Shown here: piece by piece, positions 6,684 through 15,297 of the stretch | Layout of the letters: every line of letters begins with the position of its first letter | Numbering within the stretch: position 1 is the first letter of the stretch | Assembly (NCBI GenBank): GCA_910584735.1 | Contig: CAJUBM010000007.1 | Span: forward strand, 1 to 38,353 | Length of the DNA: 38,353 nt | Reading direction: 5' to 3' | From: an uncultured Muribaculaceae bacterium | GTDB lineage: Bacteria; Bacteroidota; Bacteroidia; Bacteroidales; Muribaculaceae | Notes under the pieces: model-generated | The model's database searches: none | What the model was told of the DNA's origin: nothing | Seen by the model: only the letters and a program-made list of their open reading frames with translations | Program-made: the position numbers and the translations under genes

Positions 6684-8294
6684 TCAAGGGCGGAGACGCG
6701 GGAGGGCAGCCCCGTTAGGCGCCCTGATACGCAGTATGCCGGCTACGGTAGGTGCTATCACACGTGCGTCTACCGGCGATTCGATAGTCCGGGGCGTGGC
6801 TCCCGGCACGAGTATGAAGGCAGGGGCGGTAGGCGCGCCCGCACGGACTATAGTACTGGGACGTTCAGTGTCGCTGTCATCATCATTCGCCTGCCATCCC
6901 GGCGCAATAGAGATGAACACATCCCCGGCGGTACCTACAAATGTGTTGCGGCGTGCCGCATCGGGATTATCGGTCGCGCGACGGTCAAGCACATCATCGA
7001 CAGTCCAGGCCCGGTGTACCCCGGCCATGCGGGTAAGGAAACGTGCCGATTCGCCACGGAACTCGCCGAGGTCTTTGCCTCGCTCCTTTATCAACTTATG
7101 ATTCAGGAAAATCTGACCGTCGTGATAGCCCGACACCCAGTCGCCGTTGCCATAAAGCGCCATCAGGTACATATTCAGCAACGACACGGCCTTCCTCGAA
7201 GAAAACTCTCCGAAAGGAAGCGCCCATTTCTCATCGTCACGGCGCTGGCGGCGTGTGAGCGGCGTACCCGCCACGAACACCACCGTTCGATCCATGCCGG
7301 GTCCCTGACGGTCAATAGCATCGAAGAGTTTTGCCAGGTCGCGGTCAAGACGCAGATAGCCGTCCATCAACTCTATACGGGCATCCGGATCACGGCCGTA
7401 CATGAACGGCTGCACTGACAGCCCTAACGACAACATGTCGGTAGACTGGTGCGTGCCCAACTGCAACAGACGTATATATTCGGAGGCAAGAGCCGTTACG
7501 TCAGAATTGACTACAGGGGAATTCTTATAAGCCCTGAAACGGTTTGCATCCCCTCTTTGGAATATATTTCTAAAAGGATAGAGCTTCTTATGCGGAGGAA
7601 GATCCGGAAAACGGTCTACAGGCAGCGACGGCACCCACTGGAGTGTATCGAGACGCCGTTCCAGAGGGTAACGGTGGTTGGCTTCCTGAGGGGGTGCGGG
7701 CAAATCCTTGTAAAACGTAGTGGTGGCCCACTTGCCGGTAGCGTCATTTATCCAAAAAGCGCTGTTCCCGGCGTGTCCCGCCATTATTATGGCCTGCGCA
7801 GGTTCGGGAGCTATCGAATAGGCATATCCCGTCCCACCGCCATCAATACGTAGCTCGTCTGTGATGGTGGAGGATGCCAGGGCGCCCGGCGAAAGGGTCT
7901 CGTCAGTGAAATTACCGATTATGGAGGAGTCGAAAAACACCGGGCGCGCACGGCGCGTATCCCTGTCATATATCGTGGAGGCGGGGATTCCGTTTATCTC
8001 CGGCGAAGCGCCGGTGAAAACGATGGCCGTGGCAGCGGTATTATCCACCCACGTTCCATAATCCAGGTCGTTGACGGTAAGGCCGTTTTCCAACAGGCGC
8101 CGAAAGCCGTTCTGCCCGAACTGGTCGCGCAGCAGTTCCACATAGTCCATCGACAGGCCGTCAACCATTATACCCACCACCAATGCCGGACGCCGGGTCA
8201 CCGATTGTGCGCCCTGTACCGACATAATGGAGAAGGCCGCGACAAGCGCCGCTGCCAACGAACCGGTAAATTTCTTATTGGATCTGTTCTGCAC
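6684..8294 (-). CDS. Secreted PafA-like alkaline phosphatase superfamily protein, probably inactive
   Basis: A 536-residue exported protein: signal peptide about 1-29 (cut near VQGAQS), then the PafA-like start LVVGIMVDGLSMDYV with the first metal-ligand aspartate kept (D45). The rest of the site is degraded. The nucleophile region reads WVDNTAATAIVFTG (82-95) where active PafA has TYTGPGHASIYTG. The KDR phosphate-binding motif is replaced by APEPAQA (162-168). The STDYVGH metal motif is replaced by SVQPFMYGRD (293-302). The ADHG motif is replaced by AGTPL (342-346). The fold landmarks around these (STITDELR, MAGHAGNSAFWIND, YLRLDRDL) are well kept, so this is a real family member, not a decayed frame. 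The start is GTG, two bases after the stop of the upstream Lnb-like gene. It lies directly upstream of secA. I infer a non-catalytic envelope role. Confidence 0.85.
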   Translation of the reverse strand: MQNRSNKKFTGSLAAALVAAFSIMSVQGAQSVTRRPALVVGIMVDGLSMDYVELLRDQFGQNGFRRLLENGLTVNDLDYGTWVDNTAATAIVFTGASPEINGIPASTIYDRDTRRARPVFFDSSIIGNFTDETLSPGALASSTITDELRIDGGGTGYAYSIAPEPAQAIIMAGHAGNSAFWINDATGKWATTTFYKDLPAPPQEANHRYPLERRLDTLQWVPSLPVDRFPDLPPHKKLYPFRNIFQRGDANRFRAYKNSPVVNSDVTALASEYIRLLQLGTHQSTDMLSLGLSVQPFMYGRDPDARIELMDGYLRLDRDLAKLFDAIDRQGPGMDRTVVFVAGTPLTRRQRRDDEKWALPFGEFSSRKAVSLLNMYLMALYGNGDWVSGYHDGQIFLNHKLIKERGKDLGEFRGESARFLTRMAGVHRAWTVDDVLDRRATDNPDAARRNTFVGTAGDVFISIAPGWQANDDDSDTERPSTIVRAGAPTAPAFILVPGATPRTIESPVDARVIAPTVAGILRIRAPNGAALPRLRP

Positions 8295-8296
8295 CT

Positions 8297-9547
8297 CTAC
8301 GAAGTTTTAACTCCGGCTTTTCGCAAATTATTCTTCCGAAAAGCGGTTCGATAGACGTAAATATATGTGATGGAACGAATTAAATCACACACTATCAGTA
8401 TCGGGAAGGCAACATTAAACACCTGCCCGAGAAATCGGTGGCATGCAAGAAGCACAACCAACGCCGCAAAGTTACAAAATTGATAGCAATAAACCACACG
8501 TCTGCAACTTTTTATCCACTCGAAAACAACAGGAATGACGCACAAAGGGTTCAACCAAAGATATAGCCAATTTGGCGACGTGGCCTCGTGGGTGCTTACG
8601 AATATCAAGAATGTGAGCAGGCTTCCGGCCAGGAAAAGCACCCCGTAGAACACCGAATCGAACCAGCGGCTGATTCTACGACGTCGTAAATCTGCCACCG
8701 AAACCGCCAGCGTAACAAGCAGGACATACACCGCTACAGCCAATGGTGTGGCGTACCACGGAGTAGGAGGCAGACTTGTGCCTCCCTCCACTCCCGGCAC
8801 AAGCACATTTTCGACCGTAACGAGTTTTTTTCCGCCGACTGTGCAGGCAGACGACAACAGATCATGAAGATAGAGGGGGGCGTATGCTCTCTCCCTCGGC
8901 ATAATAGCATAGTCCAATCCGCTTCCAAGGGCAAGGTCTATACCGAACTGGTACCACGGATAATTAGAATGATAGCGCGACATCTCCTTTCGGAAAGTAG
9001 TTTCTTCCGCATGTGCCCCACCCTCATTTATGCCCGAATATCCGTATTCAAAATATCCGGGAGGGGTGAGACGGAGCGTGTCACCAACGGCAGCCTCAAT
9101 CATAGCCAAAGGACGCAACGAGCAATTATCTTTCACATAATTGTATCGATATGTGACATTCTCAGGCCGCAGATTCTCCTCCACCAGCCGTACCAGCCGC
9201 TCTGTCTGCGCCGAATCCAGGTCAAGCACCTGCTCGGTCACTCGGCGGCCGGTCACAGCATACTCATGCAGCACAGATCCTGTAGGGAAAGCAACGCACA
9301 TATAGTCTGTCTCCCCCTTGGTGAAACGATAGAGAAAGTTGGGTGAATTAAAATCAAACACTCCCCAACTCACAGTGACATCGCGCCCGGTCGAGGAATC
9401 GTTGATTCGCAACGCCGTATGCCCTTCAAGCTCGTAAATCTGCTCACCGGCATCGACCGTAAGCAGACTGACAACGGGCATGGCGCCTGCTGCAAAGACA
9501 GCAAGCGCCATAACCGACAATACAGCCGCCAGACGGCGGGTAAACAT
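8297..9547 (-). CDS. DUF4105 / Lnb-type candidate lipoprotein N-acyltransferase
   Basis: A 416-residue membrane protein. An N-terminal hydrophobic export or anchor segment (6-25) is followed by a periplasmic domain (about 27-215) with the DUF4105 pattern: IYELEGHTALRI with His43, WGVFDFNSPNFLYRFTKGET, and YRYNYVKDNCSLRP with Cys142. Four or five transmembrane helices make up the C-terminal half. From memory, DUF4105 includes the Lnb proteins reported to add the N-terminal acyl chain to lipoproteins in Bacteroidetes lacking classical Lnt. His43 and Cys142 are the visible candidates for catalysis. The specific activity here is inferred from family resemblance. I chose the ATG at 9547, which gives a standard signal-like N-terminus. 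A TTG at 9571 adds eight residues. Confidence 0.8.
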   Translation of the reverse strand: MFTRRLAAVLSVMALAVFAAGAMPVVSLLTVDAGEQIYELEGHTALRINDSSTGRDVTVSWGVFDFNSPNFLYRFTKGETDYMCVAFPTGSVLHEYAVTGRRVTEQVLDLDSAQTERLVRLVEENLRPENVTYRYNYVKDNCSLRPLAMIEAAVGDTLRLTPPGYFEYGYSGINEGGAHAEETTFRKEMSRYHSNYPWYQFGIDLALGSGLDYAIMPRERAYAPLYLHDLLSSACTVGGKKLVTVENVLVPGVEGGTSLPPTPWYATPLAVAVYVLLVTLAVSVADLRRRRISRWFDSVFYGVLFLAGSLLTFLIFVSTHEATSPNWLYLWLNPLCVIPVVFEWIKSCRRVVYCYQFCNFAALVVLLACHRFLGQVFNVAFPILIVCDLIRSITYIYVYRTAFRKNNLRKAGVKTS

Positions 9548-9585
9548 TCTTAAAATCACTTTTGTAAGCAACAGTTTTATAAAGC

Positions 9586-9770
9586 TAAGTAACTGGTCGA
9601 AATTATTTTAATGTTTGTCCGAGGAAAATTTTTAGAAGATTTTTCTCGATAAAGAAGGAGTGTAGCGAGCTACACGACTGATGAAGAGAAGAAAAGATTC
9701 AAAAATTTTGCCGGAGAAACATTGAAATAGTCAGACCTGTTAGTATAAAATAATTTTGAACAGTTACTTA
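9586..9770. repeat. 185-bp imperfect palindromic intergenic element
   Basis: The ends are inverted repeats of 25 bases (9586-9610 against 9746-9770) with two mismatches, reading TAAGTAACTG inward. A second imperfect arm pair follows (about 9610-9640 against 9695-9725, sharing AATGTTT and AAAATTTTT). The core is a perfect hairpin GTGTAGC-GA-GCTACAC (9660-9675). The element fills nearly the whole gap between murF-alr, whose stop codon begins at 9775, and the Lnb-like gene. It has no reading frame. Its plan (long arms plus a short GC-containing core hairpin) is the same as that of the element at 1771-1942, although the sequences differ. Confidence 0.7.
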
Positions 9771-9774
9771 TATG

Positions 9775-12213
9775 TCAGGATTCCCGATAATATAGGCGCC
9801 TTACGCGCGGACTTACCGAGGTCAGAATCTCATACGGGATAGTGTCAAGCTGCTCGGCAAGAGTGGTGACAGGGTTTTCCGGACCGAAAATCACAACGGG
9901 GTCACCTATCGCGGGAAGCTGCGCATCGGTTACATCCACCATGCACACATCCATGCATATGCTCCCCACAGTGGGACAAAGAGTGCCGTTCACCATGAAA
10001 GAGCAGCGGCCTCCACCCATATGTCGGTTCACGCCGTCGGCATATCCGACAGGCACGGTAGCCACAAGGCTGTCACGCTCAAGCACCCCGCGTCGGCCGT
10101 AACCTATGGCAGTGCCGGCCGGATAGCTCTTAAGGGCTATTATTACCGAACGGAGTGTTGACACCGGGCGCAGCCCTTCCTCCATACCGTTGTTAAGCAC
10201 GGGGATGCCGTAGAGGCCGATTCCGAGACGCACCAGGTCATATTGGTATTCGGGATAGCGCAGGATTCCCGCAGTATTGAGTATGTGGCGCAGTACACGG
10301 TAAGGGAATGCTGCCTGTATCTTCTTGGAACAACGTTCAAAAAGCTGGAGTTGGGCCTCGGTGTACTGGTCCATGTCAAGGCAGTCGGCCGTGGCAAGAT
10401 GCGAGAACACAGAGCATACACGTATCGCGTCCTGGTTCTGTATAATCTCTATAACGCGGTCAAGATCCTCTTCCCGGAAACCGAGGCGGTGCATACCCGT
10501 GTCAAGTTTCAGATGCACAGGGTAACCCTTTACACCGGCTTTCATGGCGGCATCGATAATCTCCGCGAGAATATCGAAATCAAACACCTCCGGCTCCAAA
10601 CGGTTATCGAACAACTGCGGATAATTCAACACCTTGGGATTCAGCACCATTATAGGCATCGTTATGCCAGCCTGACGCAAGTCTACCCCCTCGTCAAGCA
10701 CGGCCACAGCGAGATAAGCGGCACCATGAGCCTGCAGCGACTTCGCCAGTTCATACGAACCGGCACCATAGCCCGAAGCCTTAACCATAGCCACGATGCC
10801 CGTGGAGGGTTTCAGATGGGAACGGAAGAAATTGTAGTTATGCACCAGCGCATCAAGATTCACCTCCAGCACGGTCTCATGGGTACGGGCCTCCAACTGA
10901 CGTGCGAAATTATCGAACACATCGGCGGGTGTACCTTTGATAAGAATAAGCTCAGAAGCAAAATCGCTGGTAGTCATCGCCTTATACATATCTCCGACTG
11001 TAGGGAAGAACCTACAGTCCAACCCCTCGAACAGATGGGCATGGGCCGAAATCTCAGGTCCTCCGGCCAGCAGACGTTTCACGCCACGGAAGCGGAGAAG
11101 CCGAGCAATCTCACCGTAAGCCTCTTGGGCCGACATGCCGTCATGCGCGATGTCGCTGAGAACCACGGTCATTTTCAGGCCCGCAGTCTGCCGGCGAGCC
11201 ATGAAGTCAAGAGCCGGCAACAACGAATGGAAATCGCATGTATAGTCATCGCGGACTATCAGACAGCGGTTTATACCCTCGCTCACCTGCAAGCGCGTAC
11301 CTACGGGGTGAAGCGTTGCCATACGCTGGGTGAGTGTCTGCGAAGGCACATCGAGCAGCAGCATCACGGCCAGGGCGGTGATAGCGTTCTCCACCTGCCA
11401 CGAACCGGTGAACGGCAAGGTCACACGCCGTGGCTGCCGTCCGTGGAGCATATAGGTGACACGGGTCTCCCCTCCCCGGCTCTCGGTAGACACGAACAAA
11501 TCAGCCGAACGGTCTTTGCGCGACCATCCGAGAAGTCTCTGCTCGCCGATGGCCTGCGACTTCACCGCATGTGCCACTGCATCATCATCAGCCGGATATA
11601 CCACCACCTGGGCACCATGGATGAGCCTTACCTTCTCGGCAATCTTTGCCTCGCGCGAGGGGAAGCCTTCGTCATGGTCGCCGTATATGTTGGTGATAAC
11701 CACTATATCAGGCTTTATCATACGGGAAAGACGATCCATCTCCCCTGTGCGTGACACTCCGGCCTCGAAAATACCTAATGACGAATCCGGCGTTATGTCC
11801 CATAAAGACAGCGGGACTCCGATCTGGGAGTTATAACTTCTCGGCGAACGCGCTATGCGGTAATCGGGCTGAAGCAGGGAGTATAGGAGTTCCTTCACCA
11901 TGGTTTTGCCACGGCTCCCGGTAATTGCTATTACAGGTATGTGCGAGTCTTCACGGCGTTCAGCCCCAAGCTGCTGCAAAGCCTGCAGGGTGTCGGAAAC
12001 GTGGTAAAATTCTGCCCCGGGGAACGACTCCTCATCAGCAGGGCGCGAAACCACGAACTTCCTAACTCCGCGCTCATAAAGCTGGCGTATATATCTGTGA
12101 CCATCGTCCATGGGAGTTACCAGGGCGAAAAACATGGTGTTTTCCGGATCGGAAAGTGCGCGGCTGTCGGTGAGAAGCACCGTCTGCGGCGTGGTTTTGA
12201 TTTCTTGGTTCAT
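9775..12213 (-). CDS. murF-alr: Bifunctional MurF ligase / alanine racemase
   Basis: An 812-residue fusion in the peptidoglycan pathway. The N-terminal half (about 1-455) is a Mur ligase with LLTDSRALSDPENTMFFAL and the P-loop ITGSRGKTMVKELL. This half adds D-Ala-D-Ala to UDP-MurNAc-tripeptide. The C-terminal half (about 460-812) is a PLP alanine racemase with EVNLDALVHNYNF, the PLP-lysine motif AMVKASGYGAG, and the tyrosine and aspartate regions VPVGYADGVNR and GSICMDVCMVDV. This half makes the D-Ala used by the pathway. The fusion is typical of Bacteroidetes. The ATG at 12213 overlaps the stop of the GSCFA gene as ATGA, indicating translational coupling. A further ATG lies four codons upstream. 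The longest possible frame (TTG or ATG upstream to 12381) would run deep into the GSCFA gene and is not credible. Confidence 0.93.
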   Translation of the reverse strand: MNQEIKTTPQTVLLTDSRALSDPENTMFFALVTPMDDGHRYIRQLYERGVRKFVVSRPADEESFPGAEFYHVSDTLQALQQLGAERREDSHIPVIAITGSRGKTMVKELLYSLLQPDYRIARSPRSYNSQIGVPLSLWDITPDSSLGIFEAGVSRTGEMDRLSRMIKPDIVVITNIYGDHDEGFPSREAKIAEKVRLIHGAQVVVYPADDDAVAHAVKSQAIGEQRLLGWSRKDRSADLFVSTESRGGETRVTYMLHGRQPRRVTLPFTGSWQVENAITALAVMLLLDVPSQTLTQRMATLHPVGTRLQVSEGINRCLIVRDDYTCDFHSLLPALDFMARRQTAGLKMTVVLSDIAHDGMSAQEAYGEIARLLRFRGVKRLLAGGPEISAHAHLFEGLDCRFFPTVGDMYKAMTTSDFASELILIKGTPADVFDNFARQLEARTHETVLEVNLDALVHNYNFFRSHLKPSTGIVAMVKASGYGAGSYELAKSLQAHGAAYLAVAVLDEGVDLRQAGITMPIMVLNPKVLNYPQLFDNRLEPEVFDFDILAEIIDAAMKAGVKGYPVHLKLDTGMHRLGFREEDLDRVIEIIQNQDAIRVCSVFSHLATADCLDMDQYTEAQLQLFERCSKKIQAAFPYRVLRHILNTAGILRYPEYQYDLVRLGIGLYGIPVLNNGMEEGLRPVSTLRSVIIALKSYPAGTAIGYGRRGVLERDSLVATVPVGYADGVNRHMGGGRCSFMVNGTLCPTVGSICMDVCMVDVTDAQLPAIGDPVVIFGPENPVTTLAEQLDTIPYEILTSVSPRVRRLYYRES

Positions 12214-13217
12214 TCCTCGTAGCATTTTGAAACGAATCTGCCGAGTGCTTGCGAAAGGGCAGGATGAAGTTTTGCAAAGGTATCTGATGCTTCCTTGGCA
12301 GCGGCACGGGTAGCGTGCGCCGTTGAAGCGTTTAAGGGTCGGTGTAGCAGCCGGGAGGTCAGAGAGCGCGCCTCCCTGCATAAAGAAAACGTATCGTCGC
12401 TGAAAAAAGTTTCACCGAAACGTTGGTATATATAGTCGGCGGCGACTTCCGAAGGGTGAATCATATCGGCGGCATAAAACCTGTAGTCGCGCAATTCGTC
12501 GTCCATAATCTCATACGCCGGAAAGTAGACTATGCCGGGGATGGTTCCTCCCTGCGGCGAGACACTTCTTATAAAGTTGTCTACGGCTACCAAAAGCCGC
12601 GACTTACCCACCCGGTCGGCATGATAGCCGTAAGCCTTATGCCGGATAGGGCTGACAGTGACAACCAGCATAACATCTGGCGAAAAGCCGCGTAATGTGG
12701 CGTATATCTCCGAAACAGCCCTTTCAATAGCCTCTATAGGAATATCCACGGGGTTGAATCGCGAGGCCGGTAGTTTGTGGCAGTTCGCCACTATGCGCCC
12801 GGAGTCGCATAACTCAAAGCCTCTTGCAGACCCCAGGGTGAGCGTTACCGCTTTCAGGTCTTTCAACTGGCCATGAAGGCGGTTGATTATCGCGGAAAGG
12901 TCGCGGGCCAACTTTTCCCTGCCGGTCGAAGAGAACCGCGAATGGAAGTCAAAGGAATGGTAGAGACCCCCATGTTCGAAAAGCTCCGATTCCTCCACCG
13001 GGATATTCCCGGCTACCCGTCTGATAGCGGCCAATATGCTCAGCGGATTATATAGCGGCCCGAACGGATTCACCTCCACATCGAATAGCTCCCGCTCCAT
13101 CCGTCCCCCTATCTCGTCGGCAAAACACGACCCGAGGGTCCACAGTTTCTCCCCGTGGAGAATCCTCCCTCGCTGCCCTGCGGGCAGTTCAACCTCGGTC
13201 ATGAATCGCTGAGTCAT
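12210..13217 (-). CDS. GSCFA-domain protein (SGNH-like hydrolase fold)
   Basis: A 335-residue protein with the motif that names the family near the N-terminus, LWTLGSCFADEIG (27-39), followed by NPFGPLYNPLSI, TLGSARGFELCDSG and LVVTVSPIRHKAYGYHADRVGKS. A late stretch, AADMIHPSEVAADYIYQRF, supplies the D-x-x-H of SGNH-type esterases. No signal peptide is visible. The biochemical role of GSCFA proteins is not known to me. The coupling to murF-alr by an ATGA overlap suggests work on cell-wall precursors or glycans, which is an inference. The start at 13217 (ATG) is the longest, and a second ATG five codons later is possible. Confidence 0.9.
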   Translation of the reverse strand: MTQRFMTEVELPAGQRGRILHGEKLWTLGSCFADEIGGRMERELFDVEVNPFGPLYNPLSILAAIRRVAGNIPVEESELFEHGGLYHSFDFHSRFSSTGREKLARDLSAIINRLHGQLKDLKAVTLTLGSARGFELCDSGRIVANCHKLPASRFNPVDIPIEAIERAVSEIYATLRGFSPDVMLVVTVSPIRHKAYGYHADRVGKSRLLVAVDNFIRSVSPQGGTIPGIVYFPAYEIMDDELRDYRFYAADMIHPSEVAADYIYQRFGETFFSDDTFSLCREARSLTSRLLHRPLNASTAHATRAAAKEASDTFAKLHPALSQALGRFVSKCYEE

Positions 13218-13255
13218 AGGTATATCATTTTTTCGTCAGTGCATCCGTTCGCGGG

Positions 13256-15253
13256 TCAGTACATACGGTAATCTATAGAAAGTACCTGGAACTCGGTGCG
13301 GCGGTTTATCTGATCGGCCACCTCGGCATCCTCTTCCGAAAGAGCCTCTATATATTCAGGCGTCAGTACATCACCCTCCTTGAACTGCGGATAAAGCCTT
13401 GCGAGCTTCTTCGTTATAGTCTTCGGACGGCTCTTCCCGTACCCCTGGGCCTGGAGGCGGTCGGCTTTTATACCGTTTTCAATAAGATAGTCAATCACCG
13501 ACTGCGCACGGCGCTGCGACAAGCCTATATTATACTGGTCCGAGCCGATACGGTCGGTATGCGAGGCCATCTCTATGGTGATGTTAGGGTTGTCATTCAT
13601 AATCTGCACCATCTCGTTGAGAGCCTCCTTGGTCTCGGGGCGCAGATCGGCACGGTCAAAATCGTAGAACACATTATCAACCACCACGGGTTTGTTTATC
13701 GACGCAAGAATGAAGTCAACGCCGTACTCGGCATCTTCCTCATCTGTGTCGGATGTAAACTCCTGACGCGCATTCAGATAACCCTTCGCGCCGGCAAGCA
13801 TAACATAACTTACCCCACGTTTGAGCGGGAAGGAGAAAGATCCGTCGGGGCGCGCCACGGCTTTTTGGTTTGACCCGTCATTACCCACGATACGGATAAC
13901 GGCGTTAGGCACCGGCTCCTCATCCTTGTCAAGTACCCATCCCGACACAAGAATCTGCAAATCAGGCAATACGAAGGAATATAAGTGGTCATATCCTCGT
14001 CCGTCGCCACGGTTCGAGCTAAAAAATCCGCTCTCCCCTTTTCCGAAGGTTATGCCGAAATCATCGGCAGCCGAATTGACGGGCCACCCCATATTCTCCA
14101 CCTTCCATCCGCCCGACTTTGTAAGCGTTGCGCGGAATATGTCAAGTCCTCCGAAGCCGGGATGTCCGTCCGAAGAGAAATAGAGAATCGAGTCAGTCAG
14201 TACGTAAGGGAACATCTCGTCACCCTCCGTATTTATAAATTCGCCGAGATTCTCCAACGACCCGGCACGTTCCTTAAGGTTTATGCGCCATATGTCCTTT
14301 CCTCCCGAACCACCGGCCATATCAGAGGTAAAATACAGCCAGTTGCCATCGGGCGACACTGCCGGGTGGGCATATGAGGACACCGTGTCGGCGGTAATCT
14401 CGAATTTCACCGGGGCGCTCCATTTGGCATCGGAGCGTTGCGAGGTGTAAATCTCCACGCCTGTGTTCGCGTTCGGCTCGCGCCGCGCTTTCGACAGATA
14501 CATCGTCTGGCCGTCAGGAGTAAATGACACGGCACCCTCGTCAAGGTCAGAGTTAAGTTCACCCTCCACAGCCTCCGGGCGCTGCCAGTCGCCTTTCTCG
14601 TTCTTTTTTGCAAACCATATATCCCCCTTCTTCATCCCGGTAATCTCGCTCTTGCGCTCGCCGGTTACCTTTTCATTGGTGGTTGTGAAATAAAGCTGGT
14701 CAGCCTCGGCGCGACTTAGAAACATAGGGGCATAGTCGGCACGGCGCGAATTGAAGAGCTTGGCATTTTTTACCACATAACGTGTCGGCTCGTTCTTGGC
14801 TTTCTGAGCGTAGCGGCAACCTGCCAGACCGTTCGCGGCCTCCTTTGATGCCGGGTTCTTCTGAAGATACTCCTCATAAGCCTTTATGGCAGGCCCGTAT
14901 TTCCCCTCGGCATGAAGCGATTTGGCCATAAGCAATGTAGCCGTAGAATCAGGGTAATTATAACGCACGGCATTGGCGAAAGCCGATGAGGCTCTGGCCG
15001 CCATTCCCAGTCGCTCATAACACAATCCCATCTTATAGGCCACGGCTCCGCGCTGCGGACGTTCCTCCTTCTTGGTAAGCTTGTTATATACTTTCCGATA
15101 GGTCTTCTGTGCCTCGAAATACTCACCCCTGGCATACTGCTCGTCAGCTACGGAGAGCTTGGCTCCTCCGCAGGCAGCCAAGGCGGCTGCCATCACAACC
15201 GCCGCCAACATGCCAAAAACATATCGTACGCACCTCATATTCGCCTTATTCAT
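13256..15253 (-). CDS. porE: PorE-type T9SS lipoprotein (TPR, beta-propeller, CRD, OmpA)
   Basis: A 665-residue outer-membrane lipoprotein. The signal peptide ends in the lipobox LAAC (Cys28). TPR repeats cover about 35-165 and PD40-type beta-propeller blades about 180-460 (FTPDGQTMYLSKAR, AVSPDGNWLYFTSDMAGG, ILYFSSDGHPGFGGLDIF). A carboxypeptidase-regulatory-like domain covers about 470-545 and an OmpA peptidoglycan-binding domain about 550-665 (HTDRIGSDQYNIGLSQRRAQ). This exact domain order is that of PorE, which ties the type IX secretion machinery to peptidoglycan. Two proteins with T9SS-type C-terminal tails are encoded at 23595-29819, supporting an active T9SS. Related PD40-OmpA proteins outside T9SS exist, so the symbol is likely but not certain. 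It follows parB by about 44 bases. Confidence 0.8.
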   Translation of the reverse strand: MNKANMRCVRYVFGMLAAVVMAAALAACGGAKLSVADEQYARGEYFEAQKTYRKVYNKLTKKEERPQRGAVAYKMGLCYERLGMAARASSAFANAVRYNYPDSTATLLMAKSLHAEGKYGPAIKAYEEYLQKNPASKEAANGLAGCRYAQKAKNEPTRYVVKNAKLFNSRRADYAPMFLSRAEADQLYFTTTNEKVTGERKSEITGMKKGDIWFAKKNEKGDWQRPEAVEGELNSDLDEGAVSFTPDGQTMYLSKARREPNANTGVEIYTSQRSDAKWSAPVKFEITADTVSSYAHPAVSPDGNWLYFTSDMAGGSGGKDIWRINLKERAGSLENLGEFINTEGDEMFPYVLTDSILYFSSDGHPGFGGLDIFRATLTKSGGWKVENMGWPVNSAADDFGITFGKGESGFFSSNRGDGRGYDHLYSFVLPDLQILVSGWVLDKDEEPVPNAVIRIVGNDGSNQKAVARPDGSFSFPLKRGVSYVMLAGAKGYLNARQEFTSDTDEEDAEYGVDFILASINKPVVVDNVFYDFDRADLRPETKEALNEMVQIMNDNPNITIEMASHTDRIGSDQYNIGLSQRRAQSVIDYLIENGIKADRLQAQGYGKSRPKTITKKLARLYPQFKEGDVLTPEYIEALSEEDAEVADQINRRTEFQVLSIDYRMY

Positions 15254-15297
15254 AATATATGATAACGCGGCTGCACCTCTAAAAATTGCATGAGCAC

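Noticed and set aside
10243..11754. 503-codon open frame on the plus strand.
   Set aside because: It is antisense to murF-alr with low-complexity His/Arg-rich content, an artefact of the GC-rich codons opposite.
12214..12381. N-terminal extension of murF-alr by 56 codons.
   Set aside because: It overlaps the GSCFA gene in another frame, reads as Cys/Arg-rich noise, and an ATGA overlap start at 12213 is available.
12409..12421. GTTTCACCGAAAC, resembling a parS site.
   Set aside because: It is one base short of the 14-base core GTTTCACGTGAAAC, breaks its symmetry, and lies inside the GSCFA coding frame.
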